Notes: generated from the letters alone by a model not told the origin. A stretch of 64,000 bases of DNA from Salinimicrobium nanhaiense (GCA_012038135.1 JAAVJQ010000004.1:1-64000), one strand, 5' to 3'; positions 1-8,565 are shown, numbered from the stretch's first letter. Made by a program: numbers and translations.

Positions 1-718
1 GAGCCAGGATAAAAAATGAACCGGAATCCATCAAAAAACAAATCCTGGACCTCGAATTAAAAGATAAAGAATATAGCGAGGTGCAAAAAGAGCACCAACG
101 ATTAATTATAAACTTTAAAGAGCAGCGAGCACATAAAGATGCTCACAACAGAAGACGTGGTCTTGAAAGACTGGAAAATAAAGTTAAATCAGGAAAACTC
201 ACCAAATCCCACATCAATAACAAAGGCTACAATAAATATTTAAAAATAGAGGGTAAAGCAGATGTCCTAATCGATTACAAAAAATTTGAAGAAGATGCCA
301 GGTGGGATGGACTCAAAGGATATGCAACAAATACAGATCTACCCGCTAAACAAGTAATCGATCAGTATAATGAATTATGGACTATAGAGAAGACCTTTCG
401 GATCTCAAAATCAGATTTAAAAATACGACCCATCTACCATAGATTGAGAAGAAGAATTGAGGCTCATATTTGTGTGTCATTCGCAGCATGCAAGGTGTAT
501 AAAGAACTGGAAAGACAATTAAAGATTAAGGAGTCTACTCTAAGCCCCGAAAAGGCTATAGATATTGTAAAGACAATATACCAGGTCAGTATTCAATCCC
601 CATATTCAACAACAAAACACAATAGATTAGTGATAAAAAATCAAGAACAAAAAAATCTCGTCAACCTGTTCAATTTAGATACAAATCTAATTTAGGGGCC
701 AGGGTGTCCCCGTGCACA
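1..718 (+). mobile_element. Right-hand part of an IS1634-type insertion sequence
   Basis: The window opens inside the transposase gene of an insertion sequence; only its 3' end and right flank are visible. After the transposase stop at 693-695 comes a GC-rich stretch (GGGGCCAGGGTGTCCCC at about 694-710, then GTGCAC) that probably contains the right terminal repeat. The left end lies outside the window, so the inverted repeat and target duplication cannot be matched. The boundary near 718 is inferred, because an apparently coding tail of another gene starts there. Confidence 0.6.
3..695 (+). CDS. IS1634-family transposase, 3' part
   Basis: C-terminal 230 codons of a DDE transposase; the reading frame is open to the first base, so the 5' end lies outside the window. 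The stretch YNELWTIEKTFRISKSDLK followed by IRPIYHRLRRRIEAHI is the conserved C-terminal block of IS1634/IS4-like transposases. It carries the third acidic residue (the E of WTIEK) of the DDE triad and the downstream R/K residues. The basic segment near the visible N-terminus (RAHKDAHNRRRG) also fits this family. The first two catalytic aspartates would lie upstream of the window, so activity cannot be judged. Confidence 0.85.
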   Translation, partial: ARIKNEPESIKKQILDLELKDKEYSEVQKEHQRLIINFKEQRAHKDAHNRRRGLERLENKVKSGKLTKSHINNKGYNKYLKIEGKADVLIDYKKFEEDARWDGLKGYATNTDLPAKQVIDQYNELWTIEKTFRISKSDLKIRPIYHRLRRRIEAHICVSFAACKVYKELERQLKIKESTLSPEKAIDIVKTIYQVSIQSPYSTTKHNRLVIKNQEQKNLVNLFNLDTNLI

Positions 719-796
719 AAACAGGACGGCTACCGAATTGGATTCGGGGAAGTAAGCACCAAGTTACTACCCGTTTTTGAACCAAAGAAGAAGTAA
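719..796 (+). pseudogene. C-terminal remnant of a gene cut by the insertion sequence
   Basis: Immediately after the insertion sequence an in-frame stretch of 25 codons reads KQDGYRIGFGEV, then STKLLPVFEPKKK, and stops at 794-796. It has no start codon of its own. A strong hairpin terminator follows 27 bases later, as expected for a gene end. I infer that the insertion sequence landed in, or just before the end of, a chromosomal gene and that this is its tail. The family is not recognisable from so few residues. It could also be chance, since 25 codons is short. Confidence 0.35.
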
Positions 797-822
797 ATAC
801 TCTAATAAAATATAGAATGGAA

Positions 823-852
823 AAGAGCCGCAAATTGCGGCTCTTAATTTTT
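823..852. terminator. Bidirectional rho-independent terminator
   Basis: A perfect 11-bp stem (AAGAGCCGCAA at 823-833 and TTGCGGCTCTT at 835-845, one-base spacer in the DNA palindrome, so the effective loop is larger) is followed by AATTTTT at 846-852. A-rich sequence precedes it, so it can also serve the leftward gene 867-1073. It ends both the disrupted gene at 719-796 and the small Arg/Glu-rich gene. Confidence 0.75.
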
Positions 853-866
853 GAGGATACAGCAGA

Positions 867-1073
867 TTACATTCTATCTTTTCTACTGTTTCTGTCTTCT
901 TTGTTGCGTTCCCGCTCCATATCTCTTTCTCTTTCAGAATCCTCTTCTCTTTGCTTTTCACGGTCGCTACCGGCAGCTTGTTGAGAAGGATTTCTTCTTT
1001 CTTCTTCCTGTTGATTACGCCTTTGTTCTTCCTGGCGGTCTTGCCTGTTACGGTCTTCTCTTCTTTCTTCCAT
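867..1073 (-). CDS. Small Arg/Glu/Asp-rich protein of unknown function
   Basis: 68 residues, of which well over half are charged or Gln/Asn. The sequence begins MEERREDRNRQDRQEEQRR and ends NSRKDRM, with no hydrophobic segment or cysteine. It should be disordered or a charged helix. A terminator sits directly downstream (823-845), which supports it as a transcribed unit against the competing frames here. The overlapping frames on both strands encode Phe/Leu/Cys-rich products typical of shadows of such a biased gene. I do not recognise a family. Low-complexity charged proteins of this size occur in flavobacteria without known function. Confidence 0.55.
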   Translation of the reverse strand: MEERREDRNRQDRQEEQRRNQQEEERRNPSQQAAGSDREKQREEDSERERDMERERNKEDRNSRKDRM

Positions 1074-1197
1074 AATACAATTTTTTTGGGTTAATATTTA
1101 TAAGTTTCAATCTTCAATATAACCACATTAAAAACTTCCAAAAAACTGATTATAAATCTTTTAACTGGATTTTATCGTTTAACATAAATTCCTGCAC

Positions 1198-1599
1198 CTA
1201 TTTAATCCGGGTCTTTACATCCTGAAGATCTATTCCCTGATGAGAGGCATGATGCACTACCTGTTGATCCTTTAATATGATCATTTGAGGACTTTCATGT
1301 CTCACTCCAAACCGCTCTGCAACTTCGTTGGAAATATTTCTGTTCGCAATAAGGTCCAGCATGTATAATTTCACCTCTTTATCCTTAGGAAGATCATAAC
1401 CGCGTTCGAAGTTGTTGAGCACCATCCTGCTAATTCCGCACCGGGTGGAGTGTTTAAAGATCACCACCGGCATCTTTTCAGACTCTTTTTCGATCTCCTC
1501 CAGTTGTTTACTTTCGGTTAATGCATGCCATGGCACTTCCTCAATTTCCTTCTTTACAATATCTCTTTCGCTTTTAAAAACTTTATCAAATAATCCCAT
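1198..1599 (-). CDS. ytxJ: Bacillithiol-system redox protein YtxJ
   Basis: 133 residues with a thioredoxin-like fold of the YtxJ (DUF2847) family, proposed to act as a monothiol bacilliredoxin. The active site is the single cysteine of STRCGISRMV (C54), placed after the strand VVIFKH as in other YtxJ proteins. The cis-proline region is seen in HESPQMIIL. Full length for the family; ATG start at 1599. Bacillithiol is made by many Bacteroidota, so the presence fits. It is a single gene, divergent from clpB, separated from it by about 190 bases. Confidence 0.85.
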   Translation of the reverse strand: MGLFDKVFKSERDIVKKEIEEVPWHALTESKQLEEIEKESEKMPVVIFKHSTRCGISRMVLNNFERGYDLPKDKEVKLYMLDLIANRNISNEVAERFGVRHESPQMIILKDQQVVHHASHQGIDLQDVKTRIK

Positions 1600-1792
1600 T
1601 TTTCACGGCTTTAGTTAATTCATCAATATACTCTGTAAAATAACAATTTTTAATGAGCTTTCGGAAATAGAGGCCGAAGTTTAGTATCTTTATAAGAGAC
1701 AAAAAGTCATTTTAAAAATATGATTTCCAGCCATTTTGTCTGCTCCTCTCTGCTGGTACATGCTTTGCTAACTCTGAAGAAAAACAACAACT

Positions 1793-4396
1793 ATGAATCT
1801 CAACAATTTTACAATTAAAAGCCAGGAGGCCATTCAACAGGCTCAGCAGCTGGCTCAGGAATTGGGACATCAGCAAATCGAGAACGAACATATATTCAAA
1901 GCTATCACTTTAGTAGATGAAAATGTAACCCCTTTCCTCCTGAAAAAACTCAATATTAACGTTGGGCTTTTTCAGCAAATCCTTGACAATACTTTAAAAA
2001 GCTTTCCAAAGGTAAGCGGTGGAGATATTATGCTTTCGAGAGAGGCATCCCGTACCATTAATGATGCTTCGACAGTAGCAAAGAAAATGGAAGATGAATT
2101 TGTCTCTGTAGAGCACCTCATTTTAGCCATTTTTGGATCCTCCAGTAAAGTAGCACAGATCCTGAAAGATCAGGGAGCTACCGAAAAAGGTTTAAAGGCA
2201 GCTATTCAGGAACTTCGGAAAGGGGAAAAGGTCACCTCACAAAGTGCCGAAGAAACCTACAACTCCCTGAATAAATACGCCAATCATCTCAACAAGCTTG
2301 CAGAGGAAGGTAAGCTGGATCCTGTAATCGGCCGGGATGAAGAGATTAGAAGGGTGCTGCAGATCCTTTCCCGAAGAACCAAGAACAACCCAATGCTGGT
2401 CGGGGAACCCGGGGTAGGTAAAACTGCAATTGCCGAAGGACTCGCCCACAGGATCATTGCGGGAGACATTCCTGAAAATCTTAGAGATAAACAGATCTAT
2501 TCACTTGATATGGGTGCTTTGATAGCCGGGGCTAAATATAAGGGAGAATTTGAAGAACGGCTAAAGGCGGTGATCAAGGAAGTAACCTCCAGCGAAGGAA
2601 ATATCGTGCTGTTCATTGACGAGATCCACACGCTCGTGGGTGCGGGAGGCGGCCAGGGTGCCATGGATGCGGCAAACATTCTCAAACCGGCTTTGGCCCG
2701 TGGGGAACTCAGAGCCATTGGTGCAACAACTTTAGATGAATACCAGAAGTATTTCGAAAAGGACAAAGCCCTGGAACGCCGTTTCCAGAAGGTAATGGTA
2801 GACGAACCCGATACCGAAAGTGCAATCTCAATTCTTCGAGGGATCAAAGAGAAATATGAAACCCACCACAAAGTGAGGATCAAAGATGAGGCTATTATCT
2901 CTGCAGTGGAATTATCTCAGCGTTACATCACCAACAGGTTTCTTCCGGACAAGGCTATTGACCTTATGGATGAAGCTGCTTCCAGACTGCGCATGGAGAT
3001 CAACTCCAAACCCGAAGAACTTGATGTGCTGGATCGCAAGATCATGCAGCTGGAGATCGAAATGGAGGCCATTAAACGCGAGAACGATGAGACAAAACTG
3101 AAAGCCCTGCGTGCAGATCTTGCCAACTATAAAGATGAACGCAACGAATTACATGCACAGTGGAAAAATGAAAAAGATGTAGTCGATAATATTCAGACGG
3201 CAAAATCAAAAATCGAAGAGTTCAAGCTTGAAGCCGAACGTGCCGAGCGCGAAGGGAACTACGGAAAAGTTGCCGAATTGCGCTACGGAAAGATCAAGGA
3301 AGAACAGGAGCGTCTCGCCGAACTGCAAAAGCAACTTGAGGAGAATCAGAAGGGGAAATCCATGATCAAGGAGGAGGTCACCAATGAAGACATTGCTGAA
3401 GTTGTAGCGAAGTGGACAGGAATTCCCGTAACCAAGATGCTGCAGAGCGAGCGAGAAAAACTACTGAAGTTAGAAGATGAACTGCACCGCCGGGTTGTGG
3501 GGCAGGAAGAAGCAATTCAGGCGGTGAGTGACGCAGTACGCCGAAGCCGCGCCGGATTGCAGGATCAAAAGAAACCTATTGGTTCCTTCCTTTTCCTCGG
3601 TACTACCGGAGTTGGTAAAACAGAACTTGCCAAAGCACTTGCAGATTACCTGTTCGATGACGAAAGCGCAATGACCAGGATCGATATGAGTGAGTACCAG
3701 GAGCGGCATGCGGTAAGCAGACTTGTAGGGGCACCTCCGGGGTATATAGGCTACGATGAAGGCGGACAATTAACTGAGGCTGTGCGTAGGAAACCCTATT
3801 CTGTTGTTTTACTGGATGAGATCGAAAAAGCCCATCCGGATACATTTAATATCCTGTTACAGGTGCTGGATGAAGGAAGGCTTACTGACAACAAAGGACG
3901 TCTTGCCGATTTTAAGAACACCATCATTATTATGACTTCCAACATAGGCTCTCATATCATCCAGGAGAAGTTTGAAAATATCAAAGACCTGGATGCCGCA
4001 ATGGAAAGTGCTAAAACAGATGTACTTGCATTGCTCAAACAAAGTGTGAGGCCGGAGTTCATCAACAGGATCGACGATATTGTAATGTTTACTCCGCTTA
4101 CAAAAAAAGACATCAAAGCAATTGTAGGACTGCAGCTTAAAAGTGTAACTAAGATGTTGGCGAAACAGGGAATCACCCTCGACGCTACAGATGAAGCTAT
4201 CTCAGATCTGGCTAAAAAAGGTTTTGATCCTCAATATGGAGCAAGACCGGTAAAACGTACCATCCAAAAAGAGGTGCTCAATAAGCTGTCAAAAGAGATC
4301 TTAAGTGGAAGAGTTCATACAGACAGCATAATTCTGCTGGATGCTTTTGATGAAGAGCTGGTCTTCAGAAATCATGAAGAAATAGCGGAAAGCTAA
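1793..4396 (+). CDS. clpB: ATP-dependent disaggregase ClpB
   Basis: 867 residues, full length for ClpB, a hexameric AAA+ chaperone that works with DnaK to resolubilise aggregated proteins. Visible in order: N-terminal Clp-N repeats (1-145), first AAA+ module with Walker A GEPGVGKT (about 204-211) and Walker [11 protein letters not shown], a long coiled-coil middle domain (about 410-530, rich in E/K/R) that distinguishes ClpB from ClpA/ClpC, second AAA+ module with Walker A GTTGVGKT (about 602-609) and [12 protein letters not shown], and the C-terminal D2-small domain. No ClpP-binding IGF loop was noticed. Monocistronic, with a strong terminator after it. No CIRCE element is seen upstream. Confidence 0.97.
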   Translation: MNLNNFTIKSQEAIQQAQQLAQELGHQQIENEHIFKAITLVDENVTPFLLKKLNINVGLFQQILDNTLKSFPKVSGGDIMLSREASRTINDASTVAKKMEDEFVSVEHLILAIFGSSSKVAQILKDQGATEKGLKAAIQELRKGEKVTSQSAEETYNSLNKYANHLNKLAEEGKLDPVIGRDEEIRRVLQILSRRTKNNPMLVGEPGVGKTAIAEGLAHRIIAGDIPENLRDKQIYSLDMGALIAGAKYKGEFEERLKAVIKEVTSSEGNIVLFIDEIHTLVGAGGGQGAMDAANILKPALARGELRAIGATTLDEYQKYFEKDKALERRFQKVMVDEPDTESAISILRGIKEKYETHHKVRIKDEAIISAVELSQRYITNRFLPDKAIDLMDEAASRLRMEINSKPEELDVLDRKIMQLEIEMEAIKRENDETKLKALRADLANYKDERNELHAQWKNEKDVVDNIQTAKSKIEEFKLEAERAEREGNYGKVAELRYGKIKEEQERLAELQKQLEENQKGKSMIKEEVTNEDIAEVVAKWTGIPVTKMLQSEREKLLKLEDELHRRVVGQEEAIQAVSDAVRRSRAGLQDQKKPIGSFLFLGTTGVGKTELAKALADYLFDDESAMTRIDMSEYQERHAVSRLVGAPPGYIGYDEGGQLTEAVRRKPYSVVLLDEIEKAHPDTFNILLQVLDEGRLTDNKGRLADFKNTIIIMTSNIGSHIIQEKFENIKDLDAAMESAKTDVLALLKQSVRPEFINRIDDIVMFTPLTKKDIKAIVGLQLKSVTKMLAKQGITLDATDEAISDLAKKGFDPQYGARPVKRTIQKEVLNKLSKEILSGRVHTDSIILLDAFDEELVFRNHEEIAES

Positions 4397-4407
4397 AAAA
4401 GCTAATG

Positions 4408-4440
4408 AAAAACGGCCCTAAATTTTGGGGCCGTTTTTTT
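4408..4440. terminator. Terminator between convergent clpB and csbD-like gene
   Basis: An 11-bp stem (AAAAACGGCCC at 4408-4418, GGGCCGTTTTT at 4428-4438) with a TAAATTTTG loop ends in seven T's. A's precede the stem on the other strand, so it can serve both converging genes. Confidence 0.85.
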
Positions 4441-4459
4441 ATTTAAGTATTTCAGGTTG

Positions 4460-4645
4460 TTACCATCTATCGATCTCGCGCTTTAATTCCTCTTTATCGC
4501 GTCCCGTCTTTTCCTGAAGGCGTCCTAACAATTCATCAAATTTGCCTTCAGTATAAGTTACATCATCATCGGTTAGATCACCATACTTTTGTTTGAACTC
4601 ACCCTTGATCTGTTTCCATTTTCCTTCTAATTGGTCATTATTCAT
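4460..4645 (-). CDS. CsbD-family stress protein
   Basis: 61 residues matching the small CsbD family. MNNDQLEGKWKQIKGEFKQK is the conserved N-terminal block, followed by KYGDLTDDDV and a C-terminal GRLQEKTGRDKEEL helix. The family is induced by general stress in Bacillus (SigB) and its biochemical role is unknown. Being next to clpB is consistent with a stress context, but the two genes converge and are separately transcribed. Confidence 0.9.
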   Translation of the reverse strand: MNNDQLEGKWKQIKGEFKQKYGDLTDDDVTYTEGKFDELLGRLQEKTGRDKEELKREIDRW

Positions 4646-4733
4646 AACTGTCTGTTTTTAATGAATATGAAAATTACTTTTTATAAATAGATGTTCTCCC
4701 TAAAGGAATCATATTTTCCTCCCAAGATTTTGT

Positions 4734-4741
4734 TATTTTTA
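4734..4741 (+). promoter_or_regulatory. Near-consensus -7 box (TATTTTTA) before the phytase-like gene
   Basis: TATTTTTA differs at one base from the Bacteroidota -7 consensus TAnnTTTG and ends 5 nt before the ATG at 4747. The transcript would start at or within a base of the start codon, so this mRNA may be leaderless. No clear -33 TTG at the right distance. Confidence 0.4.
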
Positions 4742-4746
4742 GCCGC

Positions 4747-5847
4747 ATGAAGAAGATCCTTTTTTTAGTTTTTTTAGCGGCATTTACTGTAGGATGCAAG
4801 AGTAGCAGAGTAGGAAGCACCTCAAATATAGAGGTGCGGTTTTTAAATGACTACAATTTACCCGATGATCTTGAAATCAATGGCACCTTAGTTGGTGGGC
4901 TTTCTGGAATAGATCACCACGAGGGGAAGTATTACCTGGTGAGCGATCAACCTTCCAACCCCAGGATCTATGTTGCCGAACTTTCTATTTCTGAAGAAAA
5001 GATTGATACCATAGCCATTACAGATGTAATACTTCTTGAAAAACAGAATGACGCTCTCAAAGATGAACATTTAGATCTTGAAGGCATTCTGTTTGATGCT
5101 GAAGCCGGAAATTTTCTGCTTACCAGTGAGGGCAACATTAAAAAGGGAAAAGATCCCATGGTATTTACGGTTTCAGAAGATGGAAAATTTAGTGACTCTT
5201 ATGCGGTGCCGGAAAATCTTTTAGCCAAAAGCAATAAAAACCCCCGGAACAATGGCACTTTTGAAGGCCTTGCTGCTTCTCATGACGGTAAAGGGATCTG
5301 GGTGGCTATGGAGCTTCCGCTGGAGACCGACGGGCCTAAGGCAAAACTCTACCCAACTAAATCTCCCGTAAGGATCACTTATTTCGATAAGAAAACCGGA
5401 AAGGCCACAAAACAATTTCCGTACAGACTGGACCGTATAGCAAAAATACCCTGGTTATATTTTGCAGTCAATGGAGTGACAGACCTTTTAGAATATGCTC
5501 CAGACAAATTTCTCATCCTGGAACGAGGTTTTGCATCCGGGCATGGGCAGAAAGGGAATACCATCCGAATTTTTGATGTTGATGCCAGCCTGGCAACTAA
5601 TACCCTCGACATTAATAACCTTAGAGTTTCTTTTAATAATCCCGCCAGCAAAAAACTGCTTTACGACTTCAACTGGGCAAAGGATTATTTAAGTGAGGAG
5701 ATTATTGATAACATTGAAGGAATAACCTTTGGACCTGTTTTGCCTAACGGAAAACAAAGTCTGCTCTTGGTATCCGATAATAATTTCAGCTCCATGGGGA
5801 AACAACTCAACCAGGTGATCCTGCTGGAATTTACACCAAAAAACTAG
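4747..5847 (+). CDS. Esterase-like/phytase-like lipoprotein
   Basis: 366 residues with a lipoprotein signal peptide (MKKILFLVFLAAFTVGC, lipobox Cys17). The body matches the phytase-like (esterase-like activity of phytase) beta-propeller family. Characteristic blocks are GGLSGIDHHEGKYYLVSDQ, DLEGILFD, NGTFEGLA and LVSDNNFSS near the end. Proteins of this family are secreted or membrane-anchored; the substrate is often unknown, so phytate hydrolysis should not be assumed. The histidine-phosphatase gene starts 5 bases after the stop, so the two probably form an operon of surface or periplasmic phosphoester hydrolases. Confidence 0.8.
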   Translation: MKKILFLVFLAAFTVGCKSSRVGSTSNIEVRFLNDYNLPDDLEINGTLVGGLSGIDHHEGKYYLVSDQPSNPRIYVAELSISEEKIDTIAITDVILLEKQNDALKDEHLDLEGILFDAEAGNFLLTSEGNIKKGKDPMVFTVSEDGKFSDSYAVPENLLAKSNKNPRNNGTFEGLAASHDGKGIWVAMELPLETDGPKAKLYPTKSPVRITYFDKKTGKATKQFPYRLDRIAKIPWLYFAVNGVTDLLEYAPDKFLILERGFASGHGQKGNTIRIFDVDASLATNTLDINNLRVSFNNPASKKLLYDFNWAKDYLSEEIIDNIEGITFGPVLPNGKQSLLLVSDNNFSSMGKQLNQVILLEFTPKN

Positions 5848-5851
5848 AACT

Positions 5852-6373
5852 ATGAAGGCATTTTTGATCCTACTATTTTCTTTCTTAACTTCAGGAGAAA
5901 CAGCGCCGACAAAATCTGAAACTCCTGTGCAGGAAACAATAACCACTTATTTTTTTATTCGGCATGCCGAAAAAGATGAAAGCGACCTCCGGAATAAGGA
6001 TCCGCGCCTTTCAGCAGAGGGACAGGAGCGTGCGAAGAAATGGGCAGAGGTATTTAAGGAAGTGGAATTCGACCTCATCTTTTCTTCAGATTATGACAGA
6101 ACCAGAACAACCGCTACGGCTATAGCACATACTCAGAAAAAAGAGGTAGAGATCTATGATCCCCGAGAGTTATTTGATCCTCAATTTCAGAAAAAAACTA
6201 AAGGAAAGACCGTGCTGGTAGTAGGACACAGCAATACCAATCCGGCTTTTGTGAATCTCATCCTGGGTTCAGAAAAGTATAAGGCGTTGGATGAAAAGGA
6301 ATATGGTAGTCTCTTTATAGTCACTGTAGCTCCCAGTGGAGAGAAAATTTCCCAGGTGCTCTATGTCAACTAA
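5852..6373 (+). CDS. Secreted histidine phosphatase (SixA/PGM-like)
   Basis: 173 residues. An N-terminal hydrophobic signal segment (MKAFLILLFSFLTSG) is followed by a histidine phosphatase domain. The catalytic motif is IRHAEKDES with His38 as the phospho-acceptor; SDYDRTRTTA provides the second arginine, and VVGHSNTNP the second catalytic histidine. The short form resembles SixA-type enzymes. The signal peptide implies a periplasmic location, unlike cytosolic SixA. Cotranscribed with the phytase-like lipoprotein upstream. Confidence 0.85.
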   Translation: MKAFLILLFSFLTSGETAPTKSETPVQETITTYFFIRHAEKDESDLRNKDPRLSAEGQERAKKWAEVFKEVEFDLIFSSDYDRTRTTATAIAHTQKKEVEIYDPRELFDPQFQKKTKGKTVLVVGHSNTNPAFVNLILGSEKYKALDEKEYGSLFIVTVAPSGEKISQVLYVN

Positions 6374-6376
6374 GAC

Positions 6377-6410
6377 TCAAAAATGGCATTTTTGGAACCT
6401 CTTTTTTATT
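6377..6410 (+). terminator. AT-rich hairpin, possible terminator
   Basis: CAAAAAT (6378-6384) pairs with ATTTTTG (6388-6394) around GGC, followed after AACCTC by six T's. It lies between the phosphatase stop and the next ATG. The stem is weak (7-8 bp, A/T-rich) and may only be an instance of the recurrent CATTTTTG word described in the findings. Confidence 0.35.
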
Positions 6411-6415
6411 GAGAC

Positions 6416-6952
6416 ATGGTCAAATGGATTAAAGCAATTCTTGCTTCAGCTTTATCTTTCCTTATCTGTTTTTATACAGGTAAGTTTTTAGGTTTTACAG
6501 GCTTTTCTTTTGCCTGGGTGCTCAATTTTGTGCTTATGGCCTGGTACACCTATATAGATTCTCTCTTCAACTGGGATTATGAATTCTCTTATTTTGACTC
6601 TCAAAGATTTGAAAAAGAAGGAATTATTTATAAATATCTTGGGGTAAATCTTTATCGAAAACTTCTCGTTTGGACCGGATGGGAAAAATTGAGAATAAAG
6701 GAAAACAAGCTGAGGAATAGCAGAAGCTCGTTAGCACATGCCGAGTTCAAATCCAGGAGTTCCGAAGCAGGTCACACCCTAATCTTTCTGATCGTAGGCT
6801 TTGTCACTTTCATAGTGGCAGATTCTCTTAAGGAGGCGCTATGGTTAATTATCCTGAATCTCCTGCTGAACGCTTATCCCATCTTTGTGCAGCGTTATAA
6901 CAGGCCAAGGTATAAAAGACTGCTGCGCAAGATATCGGCTGAAGCAGTGTGA
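6416..6952 (+). CDS. Membrane protein, possibly CrtO-like acyltransferase family
   Basis: 178 residues with hydrophobic segments at about 5-25, 27-48, 122-137 and 140-158. The blocks FEKEGIIYKYLGVNLYRKLL, a His in SSEAGHTLIFL and NAYPIFVQRYNRPRYKRLL near the C-terminus resemble the glycosyl-4,4'-diaponeurosporenoate acyltransferase (CrtO) family of short membrane proteins; the NxYPI..QRYNR ending is the best match. No carotenoid gene is nearby, so substrate is unknown and the assignment is tentative. It begins 42 bases after the phosphatase gene. Confidence 0.5.
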   Translation: MVKWIKAILASALSFLICFYTGKFLGFTGFSFAWVLNFVLMAWYTYIDSLFNWDYEFSYFDSQRFEKEGIIYKYLGVNLYRKLLVWTGWEKLRIKENKLRNSRSSLAHAEFKSRSSEAGHTLIFLIVGFVTFIVADSLKEALWLIILNLLLNAYPIFVQRYNRPRYKRLLRKISAEAV

Positions 6953-6963
6953 CTTTTAAAAAA

Positions 6964-7710
6964 TTATTCCTGAATCGCCACTTTCAGGATCTCGTTTTTT
7001 ATTTCAGAGACCTTAGTTAATTCCCCTTTTTGGAACATCTCGTCCAGGTCTTCCAGCTGCACCGAAAGATCATCGGTCTTATAATTTTCATAATCAACAA
7101 AGCGGATGCCTTCCACTACTCTTGGATTCACAGCTTTTCTGAACCTGATGCCTCCATCATTTACAAAAAATCTATAAGCGAGGTAATCAATGGTTAGATC
7201 CTCCTTATTGATCCAATACAGGTACTCATCTTCATGATCCTTTCCGCCGCCTTCTTCCTTAAAGGTTACTCTAATCTCATGATAAACTTTACTATTGATG
7301 GTATCCTCTCCTACCAACTCCTTTACAACCGCAGGGCCATTTAAACCATAAGGCAGCTGAACAAAATAATGTACTGCGTTCACACTTTCAGCATATACTC
7401 CGGCAAGGGAATCTGAAATTTTCACTCTTTCATCCTGGTGATACCTGGTAAAACCTTCGTTGTTCAGCACATCATAGTAGGTGGTGCCGGTAGAATCGGT
7501 AATATTTCGGGTATATTCATATTTTCCGTTCTCCCTTTTGCTGGTGTAACTGGTTTTTCGGAAAGTGAATTTAATATCTGCATTTTTATACTTCTCTCCA
7601 CCCGCTTTTTTGATCACCTTATCTATGATTTGTTCAGCCTCAGATCTTTCTTCGGAAGAATTGCAGGAGGCAAGGATTAAAATCGCAAGGAAAAATAAAT
7701 ATTTGTTCAT
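6964..7710 (-). CDS. DUF6503-family lipoprotein
   Basis: 248 residues with a lipobox signal peptide (LILASC, Cys16). The mature part begins with a helix (AEQIIDKVIKKAGGEKY) followed by beta-rich sequence, a layout like LolA/LppX-type folds and found in the flavobacterial DUF6503 family. No catalytic motif is visible. Function unknown; probably anchored at the periplasmic face or cell surface. It converges with the membrane protein gene at 6952 with an 11-base gap. Confidence 0.7.
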   Translation of the reverse strand: MNKYLFFLAILILASCNSSEERSEAEQIIDKVIKKAGGEKYKNADIKFTFRKTSYTSKRENGKYEYTRNITDSTGTTYYDVLNNEGFTRYHQDERVKISDSLAGVYAESVNAVHYFVQLPYGLNGPAVVKELVGEDTINSKVYHEIRVTFKEEGGGKDHEDEYLYWINKEDLTIDYLAYRFFVNDGGIRFRKAVNPRVVEGIRFVDYENYKTDDLSVQLEDLDEMFQKGELTKVSEIKNEILKVAIQE

Positions 7711-7820
7711 AATAAGATCTTGGAGGCAGCAAAATTACTGAAATCGGTTCAAATTAAAGAATTGCATACCCCAAGCTTTTAAGAATTCCCTAAAGGCAGT
7801 GAATTTTCACTAAAGCTTGT

Positions 7821-7828
7821 TACTTTTG
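7821..7828 (+). promoter_or_regulatory. smpB -7 box TACTTTTG
   Basis: Exact match to TAnnTTTG, ending 5 nt before the ATG at 7834. The GTG that could extend the gene upstream (7828) overlaps this box, so it is not the start. Transcription would begin at about the A of the ATG, giving a leaderless smpB mRNA. Confidence 0.6.
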
Positions 7829-7833
7829 TGAGT

Positions 7834-8289
7834 ATGAAGAATGACATTAACATCAAAAACCGGAAAGCGAAATTCGAGTACGAGATCCTCGACAAATATA
7901 CCGCGGGAATTAAACTGGCGGGTACCGAGATCAAAGCCATAAGAGAAGGTAAAGCTTCAATTGCCGAAAGTTTTTGTGAATTCTCCAACAATGAATTGTT
8001 CGTGATCAATATGACGGTTCAGGAATATTCCCATGCCACCTATTTCAACCACGACCCAAAGCACGCCCGGAAGCTGCTCCTAAACCGGAAGGAACTAAGA
8101 AAGCTGGAAAAGGAAGTAAAGAATTCCGGACTCACCATTGTTCCGCTGCGCCTCTTCATCAATGACCGCGGACTCGCAAAACTACAGATCGCCTTGGCCA
8201 AGGGTAAAAAACTATACGACAAACGGGAGGTAATAAAAGAAAGGGATAGCAAACGTAAACTCGATAGGATCAAAAAGGAGTATAAATAG
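7834..8289 (+). CDS. smpB: SsrA-binding protein SmpB
   Basis: 151 residues. SmpB binds tmRNA and delivers it to stalled ribosomes for trans-translation. Family blocks are clear: [52 protein letters not shown] and the basic C-terminal tail [12 protein letters not shown]. The ATG at 7834 is preferred to GTG 7828 because a promoter -7 box covers the latter. The tmRNA gene itself is not in the window. Confidence 0.96.
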   Translation: MKNDINIKNRKAKFEYEILDKYTAGIKLAGTEIKAIREGKASIAESFCEFSNNELFVINMTVQEYSHATYFNHDPKHARKLLLNRKELRKLEKEVKNSGLTIVPLRLFINDRGLAKLQIALAKGKKLYDKREVIKERDSKRKLDRIKKEYK

Positions 8290-8335
8290 TTTTTGAGTAA
8301 GGAGTGATGAGTTATGGGCTATGTAATTGAAAAAA

Positions 8336-8419
8336 GCACCAAATTCCAAGCACCAAATTCCAAGCACCAAATTCCAAGCACCAAATTCCAAGCTCCAAAT
8401 CCCAAGCTCCAAATTCCAA
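8336..8419. repeat. Six tandem copies of a 14-bp unit
   Basis: GCACCAAATTCCAA is repeated exactly four times from 8336 to 8391, followed by two variants beginning GCTCC (8392-8419). It lies in the 394-base gap between smpB and the next gene. Related words recur in other gaps (about 32095-32125 and 47130-47160 on the opposite strand), so it belongs to a dispersed family. Confidence 0.9.
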
Positions 8420-8466
8420 ACCTTAGAATATTTGCGCCACCATTTTCCAATTTTAGTAATTACCTA

Positions 8467-8494
8467 TCACTGATCACTAATCACTAATCACTAA
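8467..8494. repeat. Tandem 7-bp repeat TCACTAA
   Basis: Four consecutive units: TCACTGA and then three of TCACTAA. A related TGATCAC repeat occurs at about 32485-32503. The rest of the 8290-8683 gap holds no ORF that I can support. Confidence 0.8.
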
Positions 8495-8565
8495 AACTAC
8501 TGGATTTCCCCCATTGCCTCTTTAGCTGAAGCTCACTAAATTTAAGCTACCCAATTTAACCCTAC

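Noticed and set aside
851..1075. 74-residue plus-strand ORF over the small charged gene
   Set aside because: Its Phe/Leu/Cys-rich sequence is what the complement of an Arg/Glu-rich gene gives; the minus-strand frame has the terminator behind it.
2886..3101. Alternative frames inside clpB and other long genes
   Set aside because: Shadows of conserved coding regions on other frames; no family match and no separate signals.
8212..8412. 66-residue minus-strand ORF across the 14-bp repeat
   Set aside because: It encodes a repetitive LEFGAWNLVLGIW-type peptide produced by the tandem repeat and runs into the end of smpB; no evidence of real coding.
8336..8494. CRISPR array
   Set aside because: Units are 14 and 7 bp in direct tandem without spacers, and no cas gene is near.
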